6,548 nucleotides of DNA, taken from NCBI GenBank assembly GCA_944358275.1, contig CALVQZ010000030.1:1-6548 (forward strand), written 5' to 3'. The stretch is from an uncultured Bacilli bacterium (GTDB lineage: Bacteria > Bacillota_I > Bacilli_A > RF39 > UBA660). The translations under genes and the position numbers were made by a program. Under the pieces are notes generated by a model that was not told where the DNA came from, did no database searches, and was given only the letters and a program-made list of their open reading frames with translations. Below are positions 1-5,683 of the stretch, one piece after another (positions within the stretch are counted from its first letter, which is position 1; each line of letters starts with the position of its first letter).

Positions 1-34
1 ACTTAATATCTTCGTGTTGAGTGTTACCATATAG

Positions 35-50
35 TTTTTTTTTTTTTTTT
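35..50. repeat. 16-base poly-T homopolymer tract
   Basis: Sixteen consecutive T residues on the + strand (poly-A on the minus strand). The tract lies 28 bases beyond the stop codon of the small minus-strand gene at 79-162, so it would be in that gene's 3' untranslated region. On the minus strand it reads as A, so it is not a U-tail for that gene. Runs this long are prone to slippage, so the length may vary between cells or be a sequencing artefact. Confidence 0.9.
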
Positions 51-78
51 AAATCATAGTTGAGTTATGTGTATTTTT

Positions 79-162
79 TTATTTTAAAATTATATAAAGT
101 AATGTAATTTGTAAAAAGATGATAATGATTAAAGTAAAGACTAAAAAATCTTTCTTACTCAC
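79..162 (-). CDS. 27-residue hydrophobic micro-protein, candidate type I toxin-like membrane peptide
   Basis: This GTG-started frame encodes 27 residues and stops at TAA. The product opens with MSKKDFLVF, continues with a nearly unbroken hydrophobic stretch (TLIIIIFLQITLLYIIL) and ends in a single Lys, so one membrane-spanning helix covers most of it. The start is supported by a GGAGG site eight bases upstream, and a TTGCAC-17-TATAAT promoter with an extended -10 TG lies at 223-251. A hairpin (170-193) would bury the ribosome site. Small size, one transmembrane helix, a strong dedicated promoter and a sequestered ribosome site are shared with type I toxins of Bacillota and with some small membrane regulators. 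I do not recognise a named family, and the charged C-terminal tail common in clostridial type I toxins is absent. I found no convincing antisense promoter, so the toxin role is inference. That it is a real gene is better supported than what it does. Confidence 0.62.
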   Translation of the reverse strand: MSKKDFLVFTLIIIIFLQITLLYIILK

Positions 163-169
163 AAACTTC

Positions 170-193
170 ACCTCCTATCTATAAATAAGAGGT
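170..193 (-). promoter_or_regulatory. Hairpin sequestering the ribosome binding site of the micro-gene
   Basis: In the minus-strand transcript ACCTCTTAT (193-185) can pair with ATAGGAGGT (178-170) across the six-base loop TTATAG. This gives nine pairs, one of them a T-G wobble. The 3' arm contains the whole GGAGG ribosome site of the gene at 79-162, so the folded leader should block initiation. This resembles the translationally inert primary transcripts of type I toxins. The pairing is seen directly; the regulatory effect is inferred. Confidence 0.6.
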
Positions 194-222
194 AGCACCC
201 AACTATCAAATGGTCCAAAAGC

Positions 223-251
223 ATTATATCAAACATTTGTTCTTCGTGCAA
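223..251 (-). promoter_or_regulatory. Promoter of the 27-residue micro-gene
   Basis: On the minus strand the -10 is a perfect TATAAT (228-223) preceded by TGA, making an extended -10 (TGATATAAT). The -35 is TTGCAC (251-246) at exactly 17 bases. Transcription would begin near 216 and give a leader of about 54 bases before the GTG start. The -35 overlaps a short palindrome, GCAA-N4-TTGC (248-259), and the spacer contains AACA-N2-TGTT (232-241); either could bind a regulator. Confidence 0.65.
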
Positions 252-319
252 TTATTTGCCCAATGTTTATTAAAAAATAAAAATAACTATTACTAGTAGA
301 AACAAATAATAAAATAATT

Positions 320-348
320 TTGATATATAAAGTTTTGAACATTATATT
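320..348 (+). promoter_or_regulatory. Possible distal promoter for the helix-turn-helix gene
   Basis: TTGATA (320-325) and TATATT (343-348) lie 17 bases apart, each matching five of six consensus bases. Transcripts would run about 125 bases before the ATG at 482, through the GGGGGAG at 379-385. In DNA this AT-rich such a match can occur by chance, and the promoter at 425-453 is clearly stronger. Confidence 0.3.
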
Positions 349-411
349 TTTTTATAATGAATTTAATATAAAAAGAGTGGGGGAGTTTTATATATTGAAT
401 GCACTATAAAC

Positions 412-434
412 AAAGTGTAAATACTTGACACTTT
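412..434. promoter_or_regulatory. Inverted repeat overlapping the -35 box, candidate operator
   Basis: The perfect 7-base arms AAAGTGT (412-418) and ACACTTT (428-434) are separated by nine bases, with arm centres 16 bases apart (about one and a half helical turns). The right arm overlaps the TTGACA -35 box of the downstream regulator gene. A protein bound here would compete with RNA polymerase. Since the gene encodes a DNA-binding protein, negative autoregulation is the simplest inference, but the binder is not known. Confidence 0.45.
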
Positions 435-453
435 TTGATATATATGATAGAAT
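425..453 (+). promoter_or_regulatory. Main promoter of the helix-turn-helix gene
   Basis: A perfect -35 TTGACA (425-430), a 17-base spacer and a -10 TAGAAT (448-453, five of six) preceded by TGA form a near-consensus vegetative sigma promoter with an extended -10. The start should be near 460, leaving a leader of about 22 bases that contains GAGGAGG (468-474), seven bases before the ATG at 482. Confidence 0.8.
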
Positions 454-481
454 TAAATTGTCAGATTGAGGAGGTATTTTG

Positions 482-1255
482 ATGAATGATGTAAATAATT
501 TATTAAAGAAAATGGGGATTTCTAAAGTAAAATTAGCAAAATATTTAGGTGTTTCTAGACAAATGGTATATAATTATTTAGAACTAAAATCTCTTGATGA
601 ATGGCCAAAAGATAAAAAGACAAGGTTGCTTTTATTATTCGATATAGAAAGTGCAGATGAAATAAAAAATATTAAATTAACAAATGAATATATGCTTAAG
701 ATTGAAAAAACACTTGAAGATAGTGAATATAATAGTACCTCAAGAAATCTTTTGAATAGTAATCTTAAAGGTTTAAACAAGAAAAGTCAAAAGCTTTTAT
801 ATGAGGTCGTTTCTTTATTAAAAGAAAAATTAAGTGAAGATGATGTTTCTGAGACATTTTATAACACATTAAGATATTTACAAAACTTTTTACAAGTAAT
901 GGATGATGTAGAAGAATTAAAGTATGTATTAGCATATTTTGCTAAAGCGAATGGGTTTATAGGGACTAAGGAATTTACTTTTAATGAAGAAAGACAAATT
1001 ATGTTTGAAGGTATAATGTATCAAGCAATATCATTATTTAATAGTGAAGGCTTTTCTAAAGCAAAAGTAATAGAAACACATAAAAAATTTGAAGCTGAAG
1101 TAGAACAAAGGCAAGAAGAAAAATTATCTAGAACACAGGAATTAAATACTGTAAAATCACAAGCTTTAAAAGAACTTGGTTATACTGAAATAAATGAAAA
1201 AAATGTAACTGAAGTATTTGAAAAAATTGCGGAAATACAATCTAGAAAGATGTAA
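482..1255 (+). CDS. Helix-turn-helix DNA-binding protein, probable transcriptional regulator
   Basis: The product has 257 residues. A helix-turn-helix motif sits at the N-terminus, about residues 12-33: ISKVKLAKYLGVSRQMVYNY has the A/L-A-x-x-L-G-V-S-x-x-x-V pattern of Xre/Cro-like and related folds. The rest (about 60-257) is soluble, mostly helical and charged, with a Glu/Arg/Gln-rich stretch near 195-220 that could form a coiled coil for dimerisation. I do not recognise the C-terminal domain or a ligand site. The start is ATG at 482, seven bases after GAGGAGG; a TTG three bases earlier is in frame but sits too close to the ribosome site. The gene is monocistronic, with its own promoter and a terminator 70 bases after the stop. 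The inverted repeat over its -35 suggests self-control. Regulation of the divergent micro-gene is possible but only a hypothesis. Confidence 0.8.
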   Translation: MNDVNNLLKKMGISKVKLAKYLGVSRQMVYNYLELKSLDEWPKDKKTRLLLLFDIESADEIKNIKLTNEYMLKIEKTLEDSEYNSTSRNLLNSNLKGLNKKSQKLLYEVVSLLKEKLSEDDVSETFYNTLRYLQNFLQVMDDVEELKYVLAYFAKANGFIGTKEFTFNEERQIMFEGIMYQAISLFNSEGFSKAKVIETHKKFEAEVEQRQEEKLSRTQELNTVKSQALKELGYTEINEKNVTEVFEKIAEIQSRKM

Positions 1256-1265
1256 ATAATAAATA

Positions 1266-1303
1266 TTGGCGGTATAATATGGATTTCGTATAATACATAT
1301 TAT
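1266..1303 (+). promoter_or_regulatory. Promoter-like sequence and inverted repeat between the regulator and ileS ends
   Basis: TTGGCG (1266-1271), 17 bases, then a perfect TATAAT (1289-1294) resemble a plus-strand promoter. The same bases include an 8-base inverted repeat, ATAATATG (1274-1281) and CATATTAT (1296-1303). A transcript starting near 1301 would meet the terminator at 1325-1358 and be only about 58 bases long. It may be a small RNA promoter, or a chance match in AT-rich DNA. Confidence 0.3.
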
Positions 1304-1324
1304 GTTGACTTCTAATTATAATTT

Positions 1325-1358
1325 AAAAAGGACTATTTGTTAATCTAGTCCTTTTTTT
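1325..1358. terminator. Bidirectional intrinsic terminator shared by the regulator gene and ileS
   Basis: A perfect 11-base stem pairs AAAAAGGACTA (1325-1335) with TAGTCCTTTTT (1346-1356) around a ten-base loop. It is followed by more T residues on the + strand and gives a five-U tail on the minus strand. It therefore stops transcripts of the helix-turn-helix gene from the left and of ileS from the right. The TAG stop of the ileS frame (1347-1345) lies at the edge of the right arm. Confidence 0.85.
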
Positions 1359-1821
1359 CTAGTCTAATACCTACTTCATAACCATTTAAATCATATATAT
1401 CATCAAATTTATCTTCTAATTCGATTAGAGAATCAGCAAGTGTTTCATTTTTAATAAATTCTACATATTCTTTTATAGATTTATTAAATTCATCATTCTT
1501 AGAATAATATATAGTAATTCTATCCATCATCTCATAGTTGTTTACTTTTCTTATTTGCTGTACTTTACTTATAAATTCTCTTGTAATTCCTTCATCAATT
1601 AAATCTTTTGTAAGGGTTGTATTTAATATAATAAAATTATTGTTTTCCATACTTACATTAAATCCTTCTTTTTCTTTAATTCTTACATCTAACATATCAT
1701 AAGAAAGAGTAATAGTAGAATCATTTATAATTATATCTTTAGTACCCCCACTCTCTAATTCTTTTATATCAGAAGAGGTAATTGTAGAAATCACATTTGC
1801 AAATTCTTTAATATTTTTGTC
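1345..1821 (-). pseudogene. ileS: Severed C-terminal part of isoleucyl-tRNA synthetase, after an in-frame stop
   Basis: These 158 sense codons plus TAG continue the ileS reading frame without a shift and are separated from it only by the TAA at 1822-1824. Beginning with DKNIKEFANVIS, they match the C-terminal tail of long-type isoleucyl-tRNA synthetases in position and character (for example the stretch from LTKDLIDEGITREF on). Together with the upstream part the frame spans 1034 codons before the final stop, close to the 1030-1040 usual for this type. There is no ribosome site or ATG in frame near the break; the first possible start is a GTG at 1794 with no GGAGG before it. Separate translation is therefore unlikely. 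The frame has no further lesions, so the break looks recent, or is bypassed, or is a sequencing error. Confidence 0.75.
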
Positions 1822-4449
1822 TTATATTGGTCCACACACTTTAAAGTTTGGTTTTACTTCATAAGATATATATTTATTTAAATCATCTGTAAATATTACA
1901 TTTTTAACATTTAACTCTTCTTTAATTAAATCTATTAAATCAGCAATTATTTTTTTATTTTTACCATCTAAAATAACTTCTTGTATTGGTTGTCTAACCT
2001 TTATTTTAGCTTCTTCTCTTGCATTTCTTCCTAACGAGATTAGTTCTCTTACTAAATCCATTTTTTCATCAATTTGAGCATTTATTTTACTCTCATCGCA
2101 TATTGGAAAATCTTCAAGATGAACAGATTCTTTTAATGTTAAACTTCTATATATTTCTTCTGCAGTAAATGATGCGATTGGCGCGATTAGTTTACATACA
2201 CCTTCTAATACTTCATAAGTAGTATTATAAACTGCCTTTTTGTTATTATCCAACTCGCTTGCCCAGAATCTTCTTCTTGTTCTTCTTATATACCAATTGG
2301 ATAAATCTTCACTTACAAATTCAGTTGTTTTTCTAACTACTTTAGTTAAATCATATGCTTCATAACCTTCAGTAACCTCTTTTATAAGAGTATTGTATTT
2401 AGATAATATCCACTTATCTATCTCTTCCCTATCTTTATATGCTACATTAAAATCTCTTGGATCTAAATTATCAGTATTTGCATACAATGCAAAGAAATTG
2501 TATGTATTTTTTAATGTATTAAAGAATTTAGAATAAACTTCTTTTAAACCTTCAATATCGAATTTTATAGGTGTCCATACTGGAGATACATAAGGCATAT
2601 ACCATCTTATAGTATCTGCTCCATATTCTTCTATTAACTCAAATGGATTTATAGCATTACCCCTACTCTTATGCATCTTTTGACCATATTTATCTAATAA
2701 TAAATCGTTTACAAGCACATTTTTAAATGGACTTTTACCAGTTACAAATGTAGATATAACAAGTAATACATAAAACCATCCTCTTGTTTGATCTATACCT
2801 TCTGAAATAAAGTCTGCAGGAAATTGTTCAAGAAATAATTCTTTATTTTCAAAAGGATAATGATATTGTGCAAATGGCATACTTCCTGAATCAAACCAAC
2901 AATCTATAACCTCGCTTATTCTAGACATAGTTTTATTACATTTTGGGCATCTTATATGTATTTCATCTACAAATGGTCTATGTAATTCTATTGTAGAATC
3001 TATTTTCTCGATAGATTTTTCTATTAACTCTTCTCTTGAGCCAATCATTTCCATATGTCCACATTCACATTTCCAAAGAGGTATAGGTGTTCCCCAATAT
3101 CTATTTCTAGATATAGCCCAATCATTCATATTAGAAAGCCAATTACCAAATCTCTTTTCCCCTACATAAGATGGATACCAATTTATTTTATTATTGTTTT
3201 CTATTATCTTATCTTTAAATTTAGTAGTTTCTATATAAAGACTAGGTTTTGAATAATAAAGAAGTGGTGTATTACATCTCCAACAATGTGGGTAATTATG
3301 ATTTAATTTTTCTTTTTTAAATAGTTTATCGTTCTCTTTTGAATATTTAATTATATTTATTTCTAATTCAGAATCCATTACAAATGTATCTTTCCATGGA
3401 CCTTCTGTGTATTTACCATCTTCAGAAACAGGATTTAAAACAGGTAAGCCATATCTTTTTCCAACTTCATAATCATCTTGTCCAAAAGCTGGTGCAATAT
3501 GAACAAGACCTGTACCATCTTCCATAGTTACATATGTATCACATACTACAAAGAATGCTTTTTTTGATACATCGATAAATGGTAATAATTGTTCATATTC
3601 AATATATTCTAAGTCTTTACCTTTATAAGTTTTAATAACTTCATATTCACTACCTAACACTTTATCAGCAAGACTTTTTGCTACTATAAAGTTATATCCT
3701 TTAGATTTTGCTTTAATATAATCCTCATCAGGATTAACACATATTGCAACATTAGCAATAAGTGTCCATGGTGTAGTTGTCCATACTAGAAAATATGTGT
3801 CTTCATTTTTTAATTTAAAAGGAACAGTAACTGTATTTACAGATACATCTTTATATCCTTGTGCCACTTCATGAGACGCTAATCCTGTACCACATCTAGG
3901 ACAATATGGTAATATTTTATATCCTTCATAGATAAGACCAGCATCAAAAAATTTCTTTAATATCCACCATTCTGTTTCGATGTAATTATTATCATATGTT
4001 ACATAAGGATGCTCTAAATCTATAAATTGTCCCATTTCTTCTGTTAATTTTCTAAAAGCAGTTTCATTTTCCCAAACACTTTCTTTACATTTTGCATTAA
4101 ATTTTTCAATACCATATTTTTCAATATCAGATTTTGATGAAAAACCTAGTGCTTTTTCTACTTGCAATTCAACAGGAAGTCCATGAGTATCCCACCCTAC
4201 TTTTCTTAAAACTCTATATCCTTTCATAGTTTTATATTTACATATAGAGTCTTTTAATAGTTTTGCTAGCATATGATGCACACCAGGCATACCATTAGCA
4301 GTAGCAGGTCCATCATAGAATACAAAATTATTACTTTTGCTTCTATTTTCAATAGTCTTATTTAAAATATCTATTTCTTTCCAATAATTTAATGTATTTT
4401 TTTCAACTACACTTACCTTTTCTTTTTCTAATTCTTTAAACTTTTTCAT
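1822..4449 (-). CDS. ileS: Isoleucyl-tRNA synthetase, long eukaryotic-like type, ended early by an in-frame TAA
   Basis: The enzyme charges tRNA-Ile with isoleucine using ATP, in the cytoplasm. The 875 residues contain the class I catalytic core: the HIGH-equivalent GVHH at 56-59, inside FYDGPATANGMPGVHHM, and the KMSKS-equivalent KMHKS at 591-595. The inserted CP1 editing domain, which hydrolyses mischarged Val-tRNA, includes TTTPWTL (224-230) and HIAPAFGQDDY (317-327). Zinc-type cysteine pairs occur at 183/186, 389/392, 461/463 and 501/504. The anticodon-binding helical domain follows from about 675. The GVHH/KMHKS forms and the length mark the eukaryotic-like class often linked with low mupirocin sensitivity; that link is family knowledge, not shown here. 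Translation starts at ATG 4449 after AAGGAGG. A T-box leader controls expression. The frame stops about 158 residues short at NFKVCGPI, losing the C-terminal domain. If this is the only copy it must work truncated, be read through, or reflect an error. Confidence 0.93.
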   Translation of the reverse strand: MKKFKELEKEKVSVVEKNTLNYWKEIDILNKTIENRSKSNNFVFYDGPATANGMPGVHHMLAKLLKDSICKYKTMKGYRVLRKVGWDTHGLPVELQVEKALGFSSKSDIEKYGIEKFNAKCKESVWENETAFRKLTEEMGQFIDLEHPYVTYDNNYIETEWWILKKFFDAGLIYEGYKILPYCPRCGTGLASHEVAQGYKDVSVNTVTVPFKLKNEDTYFLVWTTTPWTLIANVAICVNPDEDYIKAKSKGYNFIVAKSLADKVLGSEYEVIKTYKGKDLEYIEYEQLLPFIDVSKKAFFVVCDTYVTMEDGTGLVHIAPAFGQDDYEVGKRYGLPVLNPVSEDGKYTEGPWKDTFVMDSELEINIIKYSKENDKLFKKEKLNHNYPHCWRCNTPLLYYSKPSLYIETTKFKDKIIENNNKINWYPSYVGEKRFGNWLSNMNDWAISRNRYWGTPIPLWKCECGHMEMIGSREELIEKSIEKIDSTIELHRPFVDEIHIRCPKCNKTMSRISEVIDCWFDSGSMPFAQYHYPFENKELFLEQFPADFISEGIDQTRGWFYVLLVISTFVTGKSPFKNVLVNDLLLDKYGQKMHKSRGNAINPFELIEEYGADTIRWYMPYVSPVWTPIKFDIEGLKEVYSKFFNTLKNTYNFFALYANTDNLDPRDFNVAYKDREEIDKWILSKYNTLIKEVTEGYEAYDLTKVVRKTTEFVSEDLSNWYIRRTRRRFWASELDNNKKAVYNTTYEVLEGVCKLIAPIASFTAEEIYRSLTLKESVHLEDFPICDESKINAQIDEKMDLVRELISLGRNAREEAKIKVRQPIQEVILDGKNKKIIADLIDLIKEELNVKNVIFTDDLNKYISYEVKPNFKVCGPI

Positions 4450-4466
4450 ACGTCCTCCTTATATAT

Positions 4467-4522
4467 AAAAAAATCTATAATCTAAGGGTGCTTATGCACG
4501 GTACCACCTTAGTTCATAGATT
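4467..4522 (-). terminator. T-box conditional terminator before ileS
   Basis: In the transcript AATCTAT (4522-4516) pairs with ATAGATT (4478-4472), and CTAAGG inside it pairs with CCTTAG with one bulged base. A run of U (4473-4467) follows. The 5' arm includes part of the T-box core, so the terminator and antiterminator are mutually exclusive, as expected for this riboswitch class. The ileS ribosome site AAGGAGG lies a few bases downstream. Confidence 0.88.
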
Positions 4523-4661
4523 CTATGCACTTAATTAAATAACGGTTTATTCCGTTCTTTCCTTTAAGAAAGAATTATCAAGAGTGATCTATATATTACT
4601 TATCTTCCTTGTTCACACCAACTCAAGTTCTCTTTAAGTTTTGTAATATATCGTCTCCATC
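4467..4661 (-). promoter_or_regulatory. T-box riboswitch, isoleucine (ATC) specifier, controlling ileS
   Basis: The leader between divIVA and ileS carries the conserved T-box core AAGGTGGTACCG (4510-4499), whose TGGT can pair with the ACCA end of uncharged tRNA-Ile. Stem I starts near 4661. Its lower pairs GAG (4657-4655) and CTC (4584-4582) flank an internal loop holding ATC followed by A (ATC at 4588-4586), the isoleucine specifier. Above it ATATATTAC (4651-4643) pairs with GTAATATAT (4599-4591), and the apical region has AGAGA and GGTG motifs. Two further hairpins follow: TTCTTTC/GAAAGAA arms at 4574-4555 and AACGG/CCGTT arms at 4556-4541. Uncharged tRNA-Ile should stabilise the antiterminator and allow ileS transcription. 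Stem I begins only about eight bases after the divIVA stop, so its promoter must lie in or before divIVA; I see no convincing one. Confidence 0.93.
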
Positions 4662-4668
4662 ATATAAT

Positions 4669-5118
4669 TTAAATATCTTCTTTATCTAAATCCTCAATTA
4701 AATCTAATTGTTGATTTAGCATAGTTCTTACTCTACTTTTAAACATATTTATGTTCTTTTTAAGTAGTTGCGCCTCATATTCAGTTTTTTCAGCTCTTAT
4801 AAGCGCATCACTAACAATCCTATTTGCATTTTTTCTTGCATCATTTATTATAGCATCTCTTTCAGATTTTGCAAGTCTTTTTATGTATTCTCCATTTTCT
4901 TGTGCAGCAATTATAGAGGTATTGAGTTGTTGTTCTATAGATTTATAATGTTCAATAGAAGCTTCGAGTTCTTTAATTCTTAATTCTTTAGTTCTCATTT
5001 CATTTTTAATTTGTTCTTCTTCTTTTAAAATAGACTCTACTCTTCTTATTACATCATCAATAAATGAATTAACTTCATTTATGTCATATCCATTTAAACT
5101 TCTTTTAAACTTTTTCAT
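4669..5118 (-). CDS. divIVA: DivIVA-like cell division/polarity protein with shortened N-terminus
   Basis: DivIVA proteins bind curved membrane at division sites and poles and recruit partners. The 149-residue product starts FKRSLNGYDINEVNSFIDDV (residues 4-23), the DivIVA N-terminal signature (F-x-x-x-x-x-GYD-x-x-EV-x-x-F). It then runs almost entirely as coiled coil, rich in Glu, Lys and Arg to the end (about 27-145). Compared with B. subtilis DivIVA as I recall it, about nine N-terminal residues are missing and the membrane-inserting Phe17-Arg18 pair is Leu8-Asn9. An in-frame TGA shortly before the ATG rules out a longer form. GAGGTGAG precedes the start. The gene lies 20 bases after sepF, so the two are almost certainly co-transcribed, and just before the ileS T-box. 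That order (sepF, divIVA, ileS) is typical of Bacillota, though ylmG and ylmH, often in between, are absent here. Membership of the family is firm; canonical DivIVA function is less so. Confidence 0.85.
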   Translation of the reverse strand: MKKFKRSLNGYDINEVNSFIDDVIRRVESILKEEEQIKNEMRTKELRIKELEASIEHYKSIEQQLNTSIIAAQENGEYIKRLAKSERDAIINDARKNANRIVSDALIRAEKTEYEAQLLKKNINMFKSRVRTMLNQQLDLIEDLDKEDI

Positions 5119-5138
5119 ACTCTCACCTCAACTAAAAA

Positions 5139-5552
5139 TTACCACTCAATATCTATATCGCTATTATCATGCACCTTTTCTCTTTTATCTTCATTATCAT
5201 TTGATATTTTACCTTGTACATTTATATTATTTGGAGTACACAAAAATATGCCCCCACCTATCTTTTGCAAATCACCACCAATAGCATAAATAGTTCCACT
5301 AAGAAAATCTACTATTCTCTTAGCTTGATCTGTTGTTACTCTTTTTAAATTAACAACAACAGTATGTCTACTTTTTAAATGATCTGCAATTTGTTGTGAC
5401 TCAGAATATGCTCTTGGTTCTAAAAGAATAAGTTTACTTCCTTCACCACTTGTACTTTTTAGCGCTTCATCTGTTGAGATAGAATAATACTCATTATCTG
5501 CTTCATTATCATCAGAAACACCACTAAATATATCTTTAATCTTAAAACCCAT
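5139..5552 (-). CDS. sepF: Cell division protein SepF
   Basis: SepF binds the C-terminal tail of FtsZ, polymerises into rings or arcs and tethers the Z-ring to the membrane. The 137-residue product has the expected short amphipathic N-terminal helix (MGFKIKDIFSG), an acidic flexible linker (about 12-38) and the SepF core at about 41-113. The core includes LEPRAYSESQQIADHL, VVVNLKRV, and the glycine-rich GTIYAIGGDLQKIGGGIFLC. A polar, charged tail follows. The start is the ATG at 5552: AGGAG lies nine bases before it and the next residues are the family's usual MGFK. An ATG nine bases earlier directly abuts the ribosome site and is not usable. The gene follows the slipin gene by 129 bases but has a promoter-like site of its own, and leads into divIVA. 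Length is typical. Confidence 0.92.
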   Translation of the reverse strand: MGFKIKDIFSGVSDDNEADNEYYSISTDEALKSTSGEGSKLILLEPRAYSESQQIADHLKSRHTVVVNLKRVTTDQAKRIVDFLSGTIYAIGGDLQKIGGGIFLCTPNNINVQGKISNDNEDKREKVHDNSDIDIEW

Positions 5553-5579
5553 TTTTATCATCTCCTAGAATACACCTAT

Positions 5580-5608
5580 ATCATAACATAAATATTTATT
5601 TTTTAAAA
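5580..5608 (-). promoter_or_regulatory. Probable promoter of sepF-divIVA
   Basis: The minus strand has TATGAT (5585-5580, five of six) preceded by TGT, an extended -10. At 17 bases there is only a weak -35, TTTTAA (5608-5603). The start would fall near 5573, about 20 bases before the sepF ATG and just ahead of the AGGAG. A terminator upstream at 5658-5683 makes a separate promoter necessary, which supports the call. Confidence 0.5.
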
Positions 5609-5657
5609 GAAAAAATTAACTATATTTTTATAAAAATTACGATATATTTCATCACTT

Positions 5658-5683
5658 AAAAAAAGACTAGGAAGCCTTTCTTT
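5658..5683 (-). terminator. Likely intrinsic terminator after the slipin gene
   Basis: Directly overlapping the slipin TAA stop, AAAGA (5683-5679) can pair with TCTTT (5666-5662), and AGG with CCT inside, across a small internal loop. Seven U residues (5664-5658) follow. The stem is interrupted and only moderately strong, so some read-through into sepF is possible. Confidence 0.55.

Larger units (their letters stand above)
163..481. other. Divergent intergenic region
   Basis: This stretch of about 320 bases lies between the minus-strand micro-gene and the plus-strand regulator. It holds the leader hairpin and promoter of the former, the promoter and inverted repeat of the latter, and a possible extra plus-strand promoter at 320-348. 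A perfect inverted repeat, CATTATA (340-346) and TATAATG (353-359), flanks six T residues. A purine-rich GGGGGAG at 379-385 looks like a ribosome site, but the only frames after it are 4 and 9 codons long. I see no larger gene, tRNA or known riboswitch here. Confidence 0.6.

Noticed and set aside
51..78. Plus-strand terminator hairpin CATA-N7-TATG followed by T residues
   Set aside because: The stem is only four pairs without G-C support, too weak to call.
379..427. Leader peptide after GGGGGAG (TTG at 396, four codons, or ATG at 399, nine codons)
   Set aside because: The frames are tiny, have no biased content, and the spacing from the purine run is long (10 and 13 bases).
479..481. TTG start for the helix-turn-helix gene
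   Set aside because: It is only four bases from GAGGAGG; the ATG at 482 has better spacing (seven bases).
574..780. Minus-strand frame inside the helix-turn-helix gene
   Set aside because: It is antisense to a well-supported gene, lacks a start signal, and its hydrophobic look comes from reading an AT-rich coding strand backwards.
1345..1794. Independent 149-residue gene started at GTG 1794
   Set aside because: There is no ribosome binding site before this GTG, and the sequence is the continuing tail of ileS.
1792..1824. Frameshift as the cause of the ileS break
   Set aside because: Both parts are in the same frame; only one TAA codon separates them, so an insertion or deletion is not needed.
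5081..5284. Plus-strand open frames opposite sepF and divIVA
   Set aside because: They lie antisense to firmly identified genes, have no ribosome sites and show skewed, low-complexity composition; they are shadows.
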